Position numbers and translations under genes: made by a program. Positions 1 to 10,103 of a DNA stretch of 64,000 nucleotides are shown piece by piece (position 1 is the first letter of the stretch; every line of letters starts with the position of its first letter). The stretch lies in the NCBI GenBank assembly GCA_020284085.1, contig JACEVL010000468.1, positions 634,001-698,000 on the forward strand. Direction: 5' to 3'. The DNA comes from Aporrectodea caliginosa. Lineage: Eukaryota > Annelida > Clitellata > Crassiclitellata > Lumbricidae. The notes beneath the pieces were generated by a model. The model did not search any database. It was not told the DNA's origin and saw nothing but the letters and a program-made list of their open reading frames with translations.

Positions 1-689
1 AGCCGAGATACGCGGAAGACAAAACCCCCCCAGTCGACACGTATACTAAAGGAACTGCCTCTGACCGCCTGCCAAGCTCTACACTTCAGCCTAGCCATGG
101 ATCACAAAAACATTTCATTGCAGCGTGTAGAAGGGTGGGACTTGAGCCAGCGCCTCAACGTCGTATGAGATCTCAACACCTAACCTATTGCCAGCGCCTA
201 GTCTTCATCCGACTACACGCTCACTCATCAAAACAACGACAACGGGGCTGTTTGGTAACCGGGCTTACGGTTACCCTGGAAAACACCTACTTACTTACTG
301 ACCTACGGGCAACTCCGCCACGCATTCAACATCTACAATCGTGCCAGTCCCAAGCCTGGAACAAGGAGGAGGGTAACCGAAAAACAACGCAATAAACCTA
401 CGAAGGACACAGATGGACCTACTTAATATTCATACATCACGCCACCAACGGGAGCCGGCAGCCGCGCACTCACACACATCAACACAGGGCAATGAAGCCG
501 GCGGCAGGGAAGCCGAGATACGCGGAAGACAAAACCCCCCCAGTCGACACGTATACTAAAGGAACTGCCTCTGACCGCCTGCCAAGCTCTACACTTCAGC
601 CTAGCCATGGATCACAAAAACATTTCATTGCAGCGTGTAGAAGGGTGGGACTTGAGCCAGCGCCTCAACGTCGTATGAGATCTCAACAC
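1..689. repeat. 179-bp perfect direct repeat, 510 bp apart
   Basis: Positions 1-179 and 511-689 are identical throughout, including a C7 run. The intervening 331 bp are unique here. The first copy is cut by the window edge, so the array may continue upstream. I recognise no coding function in it. Confidence 0.95.
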
Positions 690-692
690 TTC

Positions 693-696
<4 letters not shown>

Positions 697-738
<42 letters not shown>
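697..738. repeat. (TA)n microsatellite
   Basis: Uninterrupted TA repeats directly after the second 179-bp copy. Confidence 0.95.
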
Positions 739-740
<2 letters not shown>

Positions 741-1397
741 TGACCCCATTATCGGAATTACTATCCCTTCAGGGCCTCCTTCTTATGCAAACAGTGAAAT
801 CTGTATCGTTGTAAATGAACAATGTTAATTTGCCGTTGTTATTGTTGGATAACAATAAAATGATGATGATAATGAACTCGCCTTTATCGAGCATGGTATG
901 CGGCCCTTGCCGTACTTTTGACTATAAGATATATATATATATCGACGCTTCATTATTGGTTGGCCCAGTTTTAGCTGTATACATGTATATAATGATATAA
1001 AACATATATATATATATAGGGTTATATGTACTCCATATCAGGAATTGTTTAGCGATGAGCTCCAGTTGCAAGACATCTGTACGCTGGTGTACAGTAATTG
1101 TAGACCGACATCTCTAGTCGACAGATGCACACAACCCACTATCTATTAATTAGTAGAGCATTCCACCTTATACGTAAGCCAAGATAACCGGTATGTGGGC
1201 CCAGTGGAAGAACGTCAGTAGGGCAAGGCGTTCTGCTTCGACACCGAGTGGAGAGATGAGACGAACGATTATCCTGCCATCCTCATGTCCTCCTCCTCCA
1301 CGCTAGACGTCTGCCCGCGATGACCCTCAGGATAACCGGGCAGTCAGCTCAGCATGTAGGCATAATGCAAGAAGACAGCAGATGCCAGACTGCCAGT
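739..1397. other. Non-coding stretch
   Basis: Only short TA runs near 930 and 1005 stand out; no exon, RNA gene or transposon end could be supported. Confidence 0.5.
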
Positions 1398-1562
1398 GAT
1401 TTGCACTTTTAACTACTGCAGTTATCAGCTACTAGTTATAACTACTTGCAAGGTAGTAGCCAAGTAGTTACAACTACTTTTTTAAAAGTAGTTAAAAAGT
1501 AGTTATAACTACTTGTTTTCAAGTAGTTAGTAGTTGTTAAGTACTTAACTATTTAACTACAT
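1398..1562. repeat. Cluster of palindromic AGTAGTTA motifs
   Basis: AAGTAGTTATAACTACTT and variants recur in both orientations at least eight times, so the strand can fold back on itself repeatedly. The cluster follows CCAGTGATTTGC, a hAT-like terminus, but no opposite end was found. Confidence 0.7.
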
Positions 1563-2370
1563 TTGTACGCTTTTCACATTACGGTATTGAGTATTCTCAA
1601 TTTCTCATTATGAAAATCATTAAAAGATGGCGCTTATATAATTTTTATATTACTCATTTTAGGCTGTAGAATCTTAAGATGTCCAGTCATTAAACTTGCG
1701 TCATGGCGAAAGATACTCATATTCACCATATTACCTTGTCCCTGCATTAGAAGTTACATCTTATTTTGGGTTTTTGTTCTGTGTGTCTAACATCTATCGT
1801 CACTTTTCCCCACCTAAATATCTTGAAATCTGAAAATAATCTGCAATCGTTTTGTTGTTATTCCAGCGGTCAAGACTATTTCTCATCTTACAGTAAATAT
1901 AGACTACTCCAATTTCAAACATTTATAAAGTTTAAAAATTTATAGTTGCAGAATTTATAAGTGAGTCATTACAGCGCTGCTAATTTTTGCATGTACTAAG
2001 TTCAATGATGTACATGTACAACACTTCAGGGTACTCGATGTTTATAGCAGTTTATAGCAAGCGAACAGACTTGTCCCTATAGTAATTAGCTTTTTTGGTA
2101 CAAGCAGCAAGACTACTAATTTCATCACAGTTTGATTTATCACTTATTTGTTTGTGACCTTTATTATTAGTATTACACGCATTGAATATGTGACTGTTGT
2201 GCTGTAACTTTATAATAGAAATGAACATCAAGGAAGCACATACATGTAGGAACAGCGACGTTCATTGTTCTATGAAGGACAAGACACACCGCACATAAAA
2301 AAATGTCAATGTCATTAAGGCTATGCGTTGCACATTAGCATATATCGCATCAGTTGCAAATTACAGTAGA
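1563..2370. other. AT-rich 3' flank of the BEN-like gene
   Basis: No reading frame or repeat can be supported. It probably includes the 3' untranslated region of the gene ending at 2371. Confidence 0.4.
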
Positions 2371-4011
2371 TTATGAAAGTCCGAGCTGGAGCCATGCATG
2401 CTTCTTCATGCTTACTTTAAACAAATATCTAACATCCGTGTTGATTTTTTCTACACATTTCATCCAGGTTGCTTTTTGCAAGGCAGCATTCTGCTGAGGA
2501 TAAAGATTGAACACTGCCGTTTTAAGAATTCCCAATTTAAATTCATCGAATGGTTTTTTAATCACGACATTCGCCCCGGCCACACTTCCCCCGTAGTCAT
2601 GACCTCCTCCTAGACAATTGCGCCCCACCAGCTCCTGTAAAGAAAATAGTTCAAAAACCGCCCACTTGCTGAGAGACAGAGCGTCGTGGCATTCGCGACG
2701 TTCATTAATCGCTTTAATGTCGTCTGAATTAAAGGAGGAAGGGGGTTCGTTATCATATATGTTCAGCACCAGCTGCTTGCACATGTGTGATGACAGAGGT
2801 CGCCCCGTCACAAGCGCTGCAGCCCTAACCCTCATTAAACGTCTATCTTCAAAAATTTCTTCAATAGCTGCTTCTGGCCGACGGTTGGACGTGGTGGACT
2901 TCTGCTTTACTAACTCCTCAACTCGCTTATCGAGCGCAGCAACAGTAACTTGGAGCGCAGCAACAGTAACTTGCAGCGCTGTACATCCGTTACATGATCC
3001 AATGTCAGCAGCTGCCGATGTCAGGCTCTGTCCTATGCTGGTTGGACAGCTCATAACTGTTGCCACAACCGGTTCGCTGCTACAGAACTCATCATATTGA
3101 TTGGTAATCCTCGATTGTGAGGGTGTTGATGAATACAAGGGTAAATCATTATCCTCAAATGCATATATATGAGAAAAATTGAAATGGTTGAATCCTCCGC
3201 TCTCGATTGAAGTACCTCCATCCCAACCTCCTCTCGGCGTTCCTTCCAGCTGTCGACCGATGCAGGGTTCCTTCTCAACGGTAGTAAACGAACTTGAACA
3301 GAAATTTCCCCGTCCGCGTCCGCGTTGCCGCCAACTAGACATTCCACACCCTTCCACATCAACTACTACCGGCAGCTCAACAGCAGCATTTGACTCAGAT
3401 ATCATTGAGCATCCATACCCTCCTCCCTCCCCTCCTGATCTTCTCAATGCACCGACCACCGGCTCAGAAGTATTGAACGACCTGGACAACGACATTCCTT
3501 GTCCACGTCCCCGCCCACGACCTCGTCCCCTTTCCCAACCTCCCTCCTTCGCAGATGACGGAGTCAATCCTTTCCACCCCACTCCTCCAACTGACGACAG
3601 GTTGTCGGCCACCGTTCTGTGACCACCCACTTGCTGACCTTCCACTGCTCCACACACTGCGCTAATCACTCCTCCAGCTACCACCTCTGCAATAGCAATT
3701 GCATCGGTAGGAACCTCTGGGGCAGTTACCTCTCTGTCGCCTTCCCCAATCCCGCTTCCGTAGTCGTATTTATCGCAGGCGGCGACTTGGCAAGCTACAT
3801 TTCTACCAGAGACATCACTACATGTACTTGTAGCTCCAGTAGGACCAAACAATGATGTAATGTAGCGCTCCTGATCAACAGTTGATGTGCATTCTTTGAA
3901 TCGAGTCATTATGTCCAGGACTTTGCTGTTTGTGGGGTTGTAAGGAGGCGCAGATTTTAGATGCACTTGTGACACCGTCCCGTTTCCTCTCTCCTCGAAA
4001 GTTATACCAGT
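2371..4011 (-). CDS. BEN-like gene, exon 3
   Basis: An uninterrupted 546-codon terminal exon ending in TAA, beginning TGITFEERGNG after acceptor CAACAG. Its length without a stop, in a region of otherwise short frames, is the best evidence that the gene is real. Confidence 0.68.
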   Translation of the reverse strand, partial: TGITFEERGNGTVSQVHLKSAPPYNPTNSKVLDIMTRFKECTSTVDQERYITSLFGPTGATSTCSDVSGRNVACQVAACDKYDYGSGIGEGDREVTAPEVPTDAIAIAEVVAGGVISAVCGAVEGQQVGGHRTVADNLSSVGGVGWKGLTPSSAKEGGWERGRGRGRGRGQGMSLSRSFNTSEPVVGALRRSGGEGGGYGCSMISESNAAVELPVVVDVEGCGMSSWRQRGRGRGNFCSSSFTTVEKEPCIGRQLEGTPRGGWDGGTSIESGGFNHFNFSHIYAFEDNDLPLYSSTPSQSRITNQYDEFCSSEPVVATVMSCPTSIGQSLTSAAADIGSCNGCTALQVTVAALQVTVAALDKRVEELVKQKSTTSNRRPEAAIEEIFEDRRLMRVRAAALVTGRPLSSHMCKQLVLNIYDNEPPSSFNSDDIKAINERRECHDALSLSKWAVFELFSLQELVGRNCLGGGHDYGGSVAGANVVIKKPFDEFKLGILKTAVFNLYPQQNAALQKATWMKCVEKINTDVRYLFKVSMKKHAWLQLGLS

Positions 4012-5388
4012 CTGTTGAACATCAATCAATAAGAAAGAGACATAATTACATGTACATGTACATGCATGTGAGCTTATTCTATATGAAGTTCTTACAATGT
4101 ATATGCCGTATTTGAGACTAGTCTTATTTCACTGTTTTTGAAGAAATTCGCAGTTGTATGCCTATGGTTGGATGATTTTATTAAAGAAGATGTTCAAAAT
4201 GAACATCTTCTTTGAACCTCTGCTTGTTCGCAAGGGATTACAGTTATAGCAAAAACCGTTTGGCTTACTTTTGAACCACGGCTTCATTCGAAGCGCTTGA
4301 GCAAATGTGAGAGATAAAGGACTTGCTTAAGGTCCTTACTCGGCGGGTAGGATTCGAACCCGCAACCCTTCGGTTACAAGGCCGCGACTTTCACCACTAC
4401 ACTACCACGCTCCATATTGTGTAATTAAAACTGAAATACACGGACACTATTAAATTGATACATGATGTAAACATATTATTAAGATATTGTGCTGTCAAGT
4501 TTTGATCAATTTGTCACCACTTTACAAACCGTTTTTCTTACCTTTGCTTTCTTTGGAGGGACGGGGCACGGTTTCGAGGTACATGTAGATGTGGAAGCCG
4601 TCGAGTTTGGGCGCTTTTTGGTCTTGTGTACGGTTTGCTCTTCTGCAGTTGGGGTAACCGTAGACTTCATCATTCGTTGAGCACCCTTCGCCGCCGCTTC
4701 CTTCTGAGCAAGTTCAAGAGCAACTAACCTCTCCTCGCATTGCTCGCAAATTCGGCGGTCATCTTCATGTACATGTAGGAAAAGCAAACATGATAAATTT
4801 ATTAGCAAATTTAAGCTCATTATTGCGAGTAACAATACATGCTGTCTAAGTTGCATGTGTTGGTCATATTTGTAATATGACTGTACATAAATTCCAATAA
4901 TATATGCAGTTTCAACAGATGGAAATGGATTAACATTAACAATTGTACATGTAGCCGAAAATGAAGAGAAACCATATAAGAAATGGGCTACATAGTCTAT
5001 CATTATAAAAGTATTACAATGAAAAATGATTAGCTTTAAGTTTAAATAAATACCAAGTAAACTGTTGACGTCATTGTCTGCTTTAACTTATTGTTAATAT
5101 TTAGTGTAAATAGAAGCGCTGCTGCTTACCATCTGAAAATAAGACAATTCCGTTGTATGCACATCTCCTCCACTGTATTGAAACGTCCACTCCGACAATA
5201 TAAGCCCCGCTATTGACCGTTTTGTTCTTTTGGGCACAAATAGCGTACTTTCCGTCAAAGTAGAATTTGATTACGGCAAATTCCTTCTCTGACTCCATTA
5301 TAGGTCTACACGTGTCTTCCATGGAAGCCCCAGTATAAATGCACACTGCTGTCAAAGTCCAACCGTTATAAGGCGGGCTACGTTGCAT
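2371..5388 (-). CDS. Probable BEN-domain protein with RG-rich tracts, three exons, about 706 aa
   Basis: Exons 5388-5130, 4762-4542 and 4011-2371 join in frame with donors GTAAGC and GTAAGA and acceptors ATGAAG and CAACAG. Exon 1 (1-86) carries a small beta-rich module (FAVIKFYFDGKYAI). Exon 2 carries RRICEQCEERLVALELAQKE and a basic, Ser/Thr-rich tail. Exon 3 holds two RG tracts (about 320-332 and 388-395), a duplicated heptad ALQVTVA within a short coiled coil (505-531), and a C-terminal region (609-689) with KKPFDEFKLGILKTAVFNLY and WMKCVEKINTDVR. That region resembles the DNA-binding BEN fold of chromatin regulators. Family assignment is by pattern only. The ATG at 5388 is the first in the open frame; an upstream exon is possible. 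It could instead belong to a domesticated or mobile element. Confidence 0.6.
4183..4213. repeat. Perfect 13-bp hairpin
   Basis: AAAGAAGATGTTC and its exact inverse are separated by five bases. It sits between the gene's second intron sequence and a SINE and may be the SINE's distal end. Confidence 0.75.
4252..4412 (-). mobile_element. tRNA-derived SINE
   Basis: On the minus strand a tRNA-like head begins GGAGCGTGGTAGTGTAGTGG (A box) and has GGTTCGAATCC (B box). It is followed by a body with GGACCTTAAGCAAGTCCTTT. A similar body follows the head at 7680-7835. It lies in intron 2 of the BEN-like gene. Confidence 0.8.
4542..4762 (-). CDS. BEN-like gene, exon 2
   Basis: A 221-nt exon from DDRRICEQ to PPKKAK, ending at donor GTAAGA. 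The acceptor ATGAAG has a weak pyrimidine tract, so the exact start is less certain than the end. Confidence 0.55.
5130..5388 (-). CDS. BEN-like gene, exon 1
   Basis: Starts MQRSPPYNGW and ends SDG before GTAAGC (phase 1). The FAVIKFYFDGKYAI stretch looks like the small beta-barrel often found at the start of invertebrate BEN proteins; this is an inference. Confidence 0.5.
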
Positions 5389-5450
5389 TCTACGCGAACC
5401 GACGGGGAGGAATCAGGAGATGCACGCAGCTGTTTAAAGCAACTCGGCGT

Positions 5451-5525
5451 AATTATCACTCCTAATGAGCATTCCTAATGATAACTCCTAATGATCACTC
5501 CTAATTATCCACTCCTAATGATCGT
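5451..5525. repeat. Short tandem repeat, CTCCTAATGAT-type unit
   Basis: Six imperfect copies of a 12-14 bp unit around CTCCTAATGATCA, directly upstream of the BEN-like start codon. Confidence 0.75.
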
Positions 5526-5751
5526 CCTACTTCCCGCAAGTGAACCAAGAAATGTGCAACTATTGCGAGAATTTGGCTTGTGTTACATTTTGTTTCGTGA
5601 ATTGCGCTGCAAAATTGAAGGGTATTCCGACAACACAATTGGGATAAAAATACAAGATATGACAGATAATATTAAAGTTCAGTTACTTAACTAGCAGGTA
5701 AAGTTTGCTGATTAAATTGGGGGTTCCGAGAGCTACGCCTAGAAGAAATAA

Positions 5752-6835
5752 CGGTACTTGGTCCGAAAGTTTGGGACCGCCTCTGCTAGATCACTGCGCC
5801 GCATGCCTCACTAATGTCCAGCGGGACCACCAAGGTTAGCAATAATTAGCTCGGCATCCTTCAAAATGTGATTTATATATCGTGCGCACATCTCAGGCGT
5901 GACGGTGGCCCAGAAATTTCGAATTCCACGCACAAGCTCCTCTTTCTTTGTTGGCTTAACATGGCGCCGAATGTAGTATTTCAACGCCGCCCATATTCGT
6001 TCTATGGGGTTGAGATCCGGAGACTCGGGGGGCGTGGGCCAGTGATTGATCTTGTTGACATTCATCCACTCTTTCGTACTTTTACTCCTGTGCTTCGGAT
6101 CGTTGTCCATGACCAACCGGTGGCCATCTGGATAAGCTCTGGCTATAAACGGCAACAGGTAGTCTTTCATGATAGTTTGGTAGCCAGAACTATCCATGAT
6201 TCCGGTAAATATCGCGATGTCTGTCGTGCCATTTCTTGATATTCCTGCCCACACGTGTACAGAGAGTGGATGTTTCGGCTTTGGTTTCAGTATAGCTGGT
6301 TCGCCGATTCTCCGAAATTGTTTAGACAAAAAACGTTCGCATCTCACAGTGCTCTCGTCTGTAAAAATGCAGTCACTGAAGTCTTCTTTTTGCACCAATA
6401 AGTTGGTACAAAAAAACAGACGCTTTTCTTTATTCACTGCTCGTATCATCTGGCAATATCGAGTGCCAGTCTGGACCCAACCCATTCGTCGTCTTTGGCA
6501 GTTGATCACTGTGATAGATGCATTGATATGGAGTTTTTCATGCAGACGTCGTTGCAACTCCCGCCCGCTGATCTCGCGATCCTCATTTACCTCAGCATCG
6601 ATAAACAACAATGCTGGAGGACCAAGTTTACGAATGTAGTTCCGTTTTGCAGTAGGCTGGCTCATTCTCTTAAGACACGTTCGGACGCCACGTGCCGTAC
6701 ATGGCCTGTCGCTAGGTCGGTCAAGATTAATAGCTTGGGCAATCGAATTACAGCTCTTTCCAGCTTGTACTTGCAATCGTTTCATGCGAATTTTCTCTTC
6801 CGCAGAAAAACGAGTTAATCCTGCCATCGCTCTCA
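5752..6835 (-). mobile_element. Tc1/mariner element, right terminal repeat not found
   Basis: The 3' flank of the transposase carries ACTTGGTCCGAAAGTTTGGG (5758-5777), a typical Tc1-type terminus. No inverted partner is visible in the few hundred bases beyond the start codon, so one end appears lost or too diverged. Confidence 0.7.
5811..6827 (-). CDS. Tc1/mariner transposase, DD34E, 338 aa
   Basis: Cuts and re-joins its element at TA dinucleotides. The N-terminal third (1-110) is the paired helix-turn-helix DNA-binding region. The catalytic triad is readable: Asp157 in FTDEST, Asp241 in VMDNDPKH and Glu276 in SPDLNPIERIW, with exactly 34 residues between the last two, as in Tc1-type enzymes. 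The frame is open for the full usual length of about 340 residues, so the copy is either young or maintained. The Pro/Arg-rich QAINLDRPSDRPCTARGVRT segment in the DNA-binding region resembles the Tc1 linker. Neighbours give no sign of domestication, and one terminal repeat is missing, so mobility is doubtful. Confidence 0.93.
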   Translation of the reverse strand: MAGLTRFSAEEKIRMKRLQVQAGKSCNSIAQAINLDRPSDRPCTARGVRTCLKRMSQPTAKRNYIRKLGPPALLFIDAEVNEDREISGRELQRRLHEKLHINASITVINCQRRRMGWVQTGTRYCQMIRAVNKEKRLFFCTNLLVQKEDFSDCIFTDESTVRCERFLSKQFRRIGEPAILKPKPKHPLSVHVWAGISRNGTTDIAIFTGIMDSSGYQTIMKDYLLPFIARAYPDGHRLVMDNDPKHRSKSTKEWMNVNKINHWPTPPESPDLNPIERIWAALKYYIRRHVKPTKKEELVRGIRNFWATVTPEMCARYINHILKDAELIIANLGGPAGH

Positions 6836-7679
6836 GTTTGAGTAAAGTTTCGATCGGTCGATTTTCTGGTTTAGATTGTTAGTTCAAGCGTTCGTCCGCC
6901 GTTTTCTTTAATCCGCTGGTAGAAATGCATGTAGGCCTACATGTATGGGCGCTGTTCAAACTGTGACTGATATAACTCTTTAGACTTCTCGTACTTGCAT
7001 GTACAGTAGTGTACATTATCTGTGCCGCCCGCCCTCTAAATGTCCTACTAATTACTGTACATACACTATACATGTACATGTATATATACATGTGTGAACA
7101 TTAGCACTAAGCTACTGTACGCAGACGAAGCGGTTCGGGAGGCCTGGTGTGAGAGCGAAGCCACAACTGTCTTCAAGTTGGGCGCACTAATTTCTGGCCA
7201 GCATGTGGTACCCTCCGTCTTAATGACAATTAAGATAACGACGTCGTCTCCTGGGACGTAGCTTCGCAGCTTCTCATGAGCGACGCGCACCGCTGTCACC
7301 AGCGCCTCGCTGAGTTTCGCCAGCGATTATCCAGCGAATCCGGGCAACTATCTGTACGGATAGGCTTACATGTAAGGAGGTAGTCGCTCGTCTACAGCTG
7401 CTGAAAGGGAACAGTAAGGCCGTTTGTACTGTATTGTGCAAATGATTTAGATAATGTGCTTCTGGATATATCATCATTGTCAAATCTGTTGAAATCCACG
7501 TCACATGAAGATAAAAGTTGTGTGTCCACTTCAACGCTTGTGCAGTCCAGATCTGAACGCCGTTTGTTAACTCTCCACTTCTTACACCTGTTCTCACATA
7601 ATAAAACAATAACAGCATATAACTAAGCAATTCGTATCATAGAATTTTGCAGTGCATGTTATAAGCAAATTTATTTATG
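6836..7679. other. Unassigned stretch
   Basis: Contains ACATGTACATGTA-type palindromes near 7070-7090. Short open frames exist on the minus strand but none has a recognisable product. Confidence 0.4.
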
Positions 7680-7835
7680 TATAGCCAGGTTTAGCAGACG
7701 ATGAAGCAGAGCAATTGTGCGCGAAGGACTTGCTCATGGTCCATATGTATACACAATAACCGCCTGGATGAGGATCGAACCCGTATTCTCCACGTTACAG
7801 GTTAACCACTCTAACCAGTCGGCCACCGTGCCACA
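7680..7835 (-). mobile_element. tRNA-derived SINE
   Basis: The head reads GTGGCACGGTGGCCGACTGG with B box GGTTCGATCCT. The body keeps GGACCATGAGCAAGTCCTT, close to the SINE at 4252-4412, so both probably share a body family. Confidence 0.75.
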
Positions 7836-8130
7836 TTAGCAGCTCTGACTGAATTTAGCGTGGTGTGACAACCCACACCTCAAAATTATGATTATTTAGT
7901 ACAATGCTCAAAATTGGTCATTCAGAATCAGAAGCCTACCACTCAGAAGTTACTAGTCAATCTTAGAATCTCTTTGCTAGTCCTGATAATCAGGCATAAC
8001 AATATACAGCCAACAACGATGCGGTGTCCAAAAAATTGGAACATAAAGTTACATTTTAAGCTTGCATCAGAATTAGGCCTAAGCATTTGATCACTGCACA
8101 GTGCACAAACATCACTCGGCAAGCATTTAG

Positions 8131-8480
8131 GGTAAACGTGTAGTTTAGCGTCCTAAATTATTCGCCCGTTGTAGCACTGTTGTTTTTCATCAGTCCAACT
8201 TCTACTTTGGCGAGAATCATTTTCATCGATCCAGCTTCCATTACGCAAAAATTCGTTTCATCAGTCCAGCTTCTATTTAAGCAGGAATTATTTTTCATCA
8301 ATACAACTTTTATTTCATTAATAATTATTTTCCATCAATCCAGCTTCTATTTAAGCAAGATTCTTTTCATCAGCCCCACTTCGATTTAAGGAAAAATTAT
8401 TTTCATCTATCCGACTTCTATTTAGCAAGAATTCGTTTCATCAATGCAACTTGTTTACGACCAACGCTAAAACCCACGCC
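8131..8480. mobile_element. TIR element with minisatellite core, copy A (partial)
   Basis: The left end GGTAAACGTGTAGTTTAGCG resembles the ends of copies B and C. The core has about eight units of TCATCAATCCAACTTCTATT type, roughly 35-40 bp each. A weak inverted end is seen near 8457-8475, but no target duplication is clear. Confidence 0.7.
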
Positions 8481-8967
8481 ATTCGGTTGGTGGCGCCACA
8501 CATCCCAAGGTAGGTGAGGTGTACATTCAGATGCATGGAGTGTCATATCTTAGCCTACGGCTCTAACATCTTTGATAAAACTCATAAAAATGGCATAATA
8601 CCGTTCAAATTAATCAGATGCATATAAATTAAATTAATTAGAACAGTAGAACCGTAGAATATCATAAAACGAAGTTAACAAAGACCATTACAACAATTGC
8701 CAAGAGACTTGAAGAGACGACATTTTTGGCATTTATAGGCTAATTTTGAAATTTGGAAAAAACCAAAAAACCAAAATTTGCAGATTTTTGTTTTTTTTTT
8801 TTTTTTAAAAACCAAAAAAACCAAAAACCAAAAAACCAAGCCTTTAACAGCCCTGGCCTGAAGACGGGTTTCGTGAAAGGGGTCCCGAGCCTCCGAGGAT
8901 GAAGAAGGCTGAGAATAATGTGGATAGACAACGTCATGAACTGGACCGAACTTTGGGTGCTGGTACA
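8481..8967. other. Spacer with A/T-run block
   Basis: A block at 8750-8840 alternates AACCAAAAA and a T run, ending AACAGCCCTGGCC, which looks like one end of a hAT element. No partner end was found. Confidence 0.45.
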
Positions 8968-8975
8968 GTACTTAA

Positions 8976-9502
8976 GGTAAAGTCGTAGTTTACGTTGCTA
9001 AGTTATTTGATACTGCATGTCACTCTAAAATGGAAGCTGGATTGATGAAAGAAATTGTTTCCCTAAATGGAAGTGGGATTGATGAAAACATTCCTGTTTT
9101 CAAAATTGAAGTTGGATTGATCGAAATAATTTTTACCGTAAATAGAAGCTGGATGGATGAAATTAAGTTTTCGATTCAATAGAAGTTGGATTGATGAAAA
9201 TAATTGTTTCCGTAATTAGAAGCTGGAGCCATGAGAACATAATTATCTTTGCTTAAATAAAAGTTTCATTGATGAAAAATATTTCTTTCGTCAAATAGAA
9301 GTTGGATTGATAAAAGTAATTTTTTCCAATTAAATGGAATTTGGATTGATGAAAAAATTTCTTGATGAAATGGAAGCTGGATTGATGATAGTTAAAATGC
9401 ACATAGGTAGACTGCTTACTTACCAACGTCAAGTACGGCATTGAAGACATTACAATAATTTCGCAACGTAATTACGTAAACTACGACTTTAGTCACTTTA
9501 CC
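8976..9502. mobile_element. TIR element with minisatellite core, copy B (complete)
   Basis: Ends GGTAAAGTCGTAGTTTACG and the inverse CTACGACTTTAGTCACTTTACC-type sequence are flanked by a perfect 8-bp duplication, GTACTTAA (8968-8975 and 9503-9510). The core holds nine or ten copies of a 37-42 bp unit containing GAAGTTGGATTGATGAAAA. No coding capacity is present. Confidence 0.9.
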
Positions 9503-9714
9503 GTACTTAATATAGTTTATTTAACGACGCCGTCATATCGACGATGATTGGCGTTGTAATGCTTGCTTAATGAACGCAGCACGCGACAGATGACACTTCT
9601 GGGCAGCGATCGAGGGTCCATTCATGCAGCCAACCGTCGCGATCGAAGCGACGATGACGATGTGACATACACAACAGTCCTTGATTAGATCGTATTCTAG
9701 ATAATTATTAGTTT

Positions 9715-9972
9715 TTACCCAAAGGACGAAGTCCAGAGTTTGTGGAAAAGCAAGGAACGGTGCATTTCTTGGATAATAAGTCTTCGCAGATGTCTAGCTA
9801 GCTCCTCAAACATACCTCCGGAAAGTAACCGCTTAGAAAAGTTGGATTGTTGTGGTAGCACGTTGGAAGAGAAAAGAAGTCTTCGTTGGTCTTCAGATGG
9901 CGACCAAGGCTGGCCATGAACTCCAATGGTTGATGCGGCCAAGTGTTTGAAAGGCAAGAAGGTCGAGTAGAC
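9715..9972 (-). CDS. Possible terminal exon, unknown product
   Basis: An open frame of about 85 codons follows a good acceptor, TTATTATTTTCAG, and ends with FHKLWTSSFG and a stop. It includes FEELARHLRRLIIQEMHRS, a plausible amphipathic helix. I recognise no family and see no upstream exon, so this is a weak candidate. Confidence 0.18.
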   Translation of the reverse strand, partial: VYSTFLPFKHLAASTIGVHGQPWSPSEDQRRLLFSSNVLPQQSNFSKRLLSGGMFEELARHLRRLIIQEMHRSLLFHKLWTSSFG

Positions 9973-10103
9973 TGAAAATAATAATGTAGGCCTAAGAGGA
10001 AATCACAAAAATAGGCGATATAAAAAAGCGTTATGCGTGATAGGAGATTTTGAACATAATTTTCGCCATCGTCGATTCAGCCCATAATCTATAAGATACA
10101 CAC

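Noticed and set aside
2618..3622. Plus-strand frames of 160 and 147 codons, one Pro/Arg-rich
   Set aside because: Antisense shadows of the BEN-like exon; the PRPRPR string mirrors its RG tract.
4321..4412. Functional tRNA gene
   Set aside because: A and B boxes are present but the sequence continues into a SINE body shared with 7680-7835.
8131..9502. CRISPR-like array
   Set aside because: Units are imperfect and contiguous rather than exact repeats with unique spacers, inside a eukaryotic TIR element.
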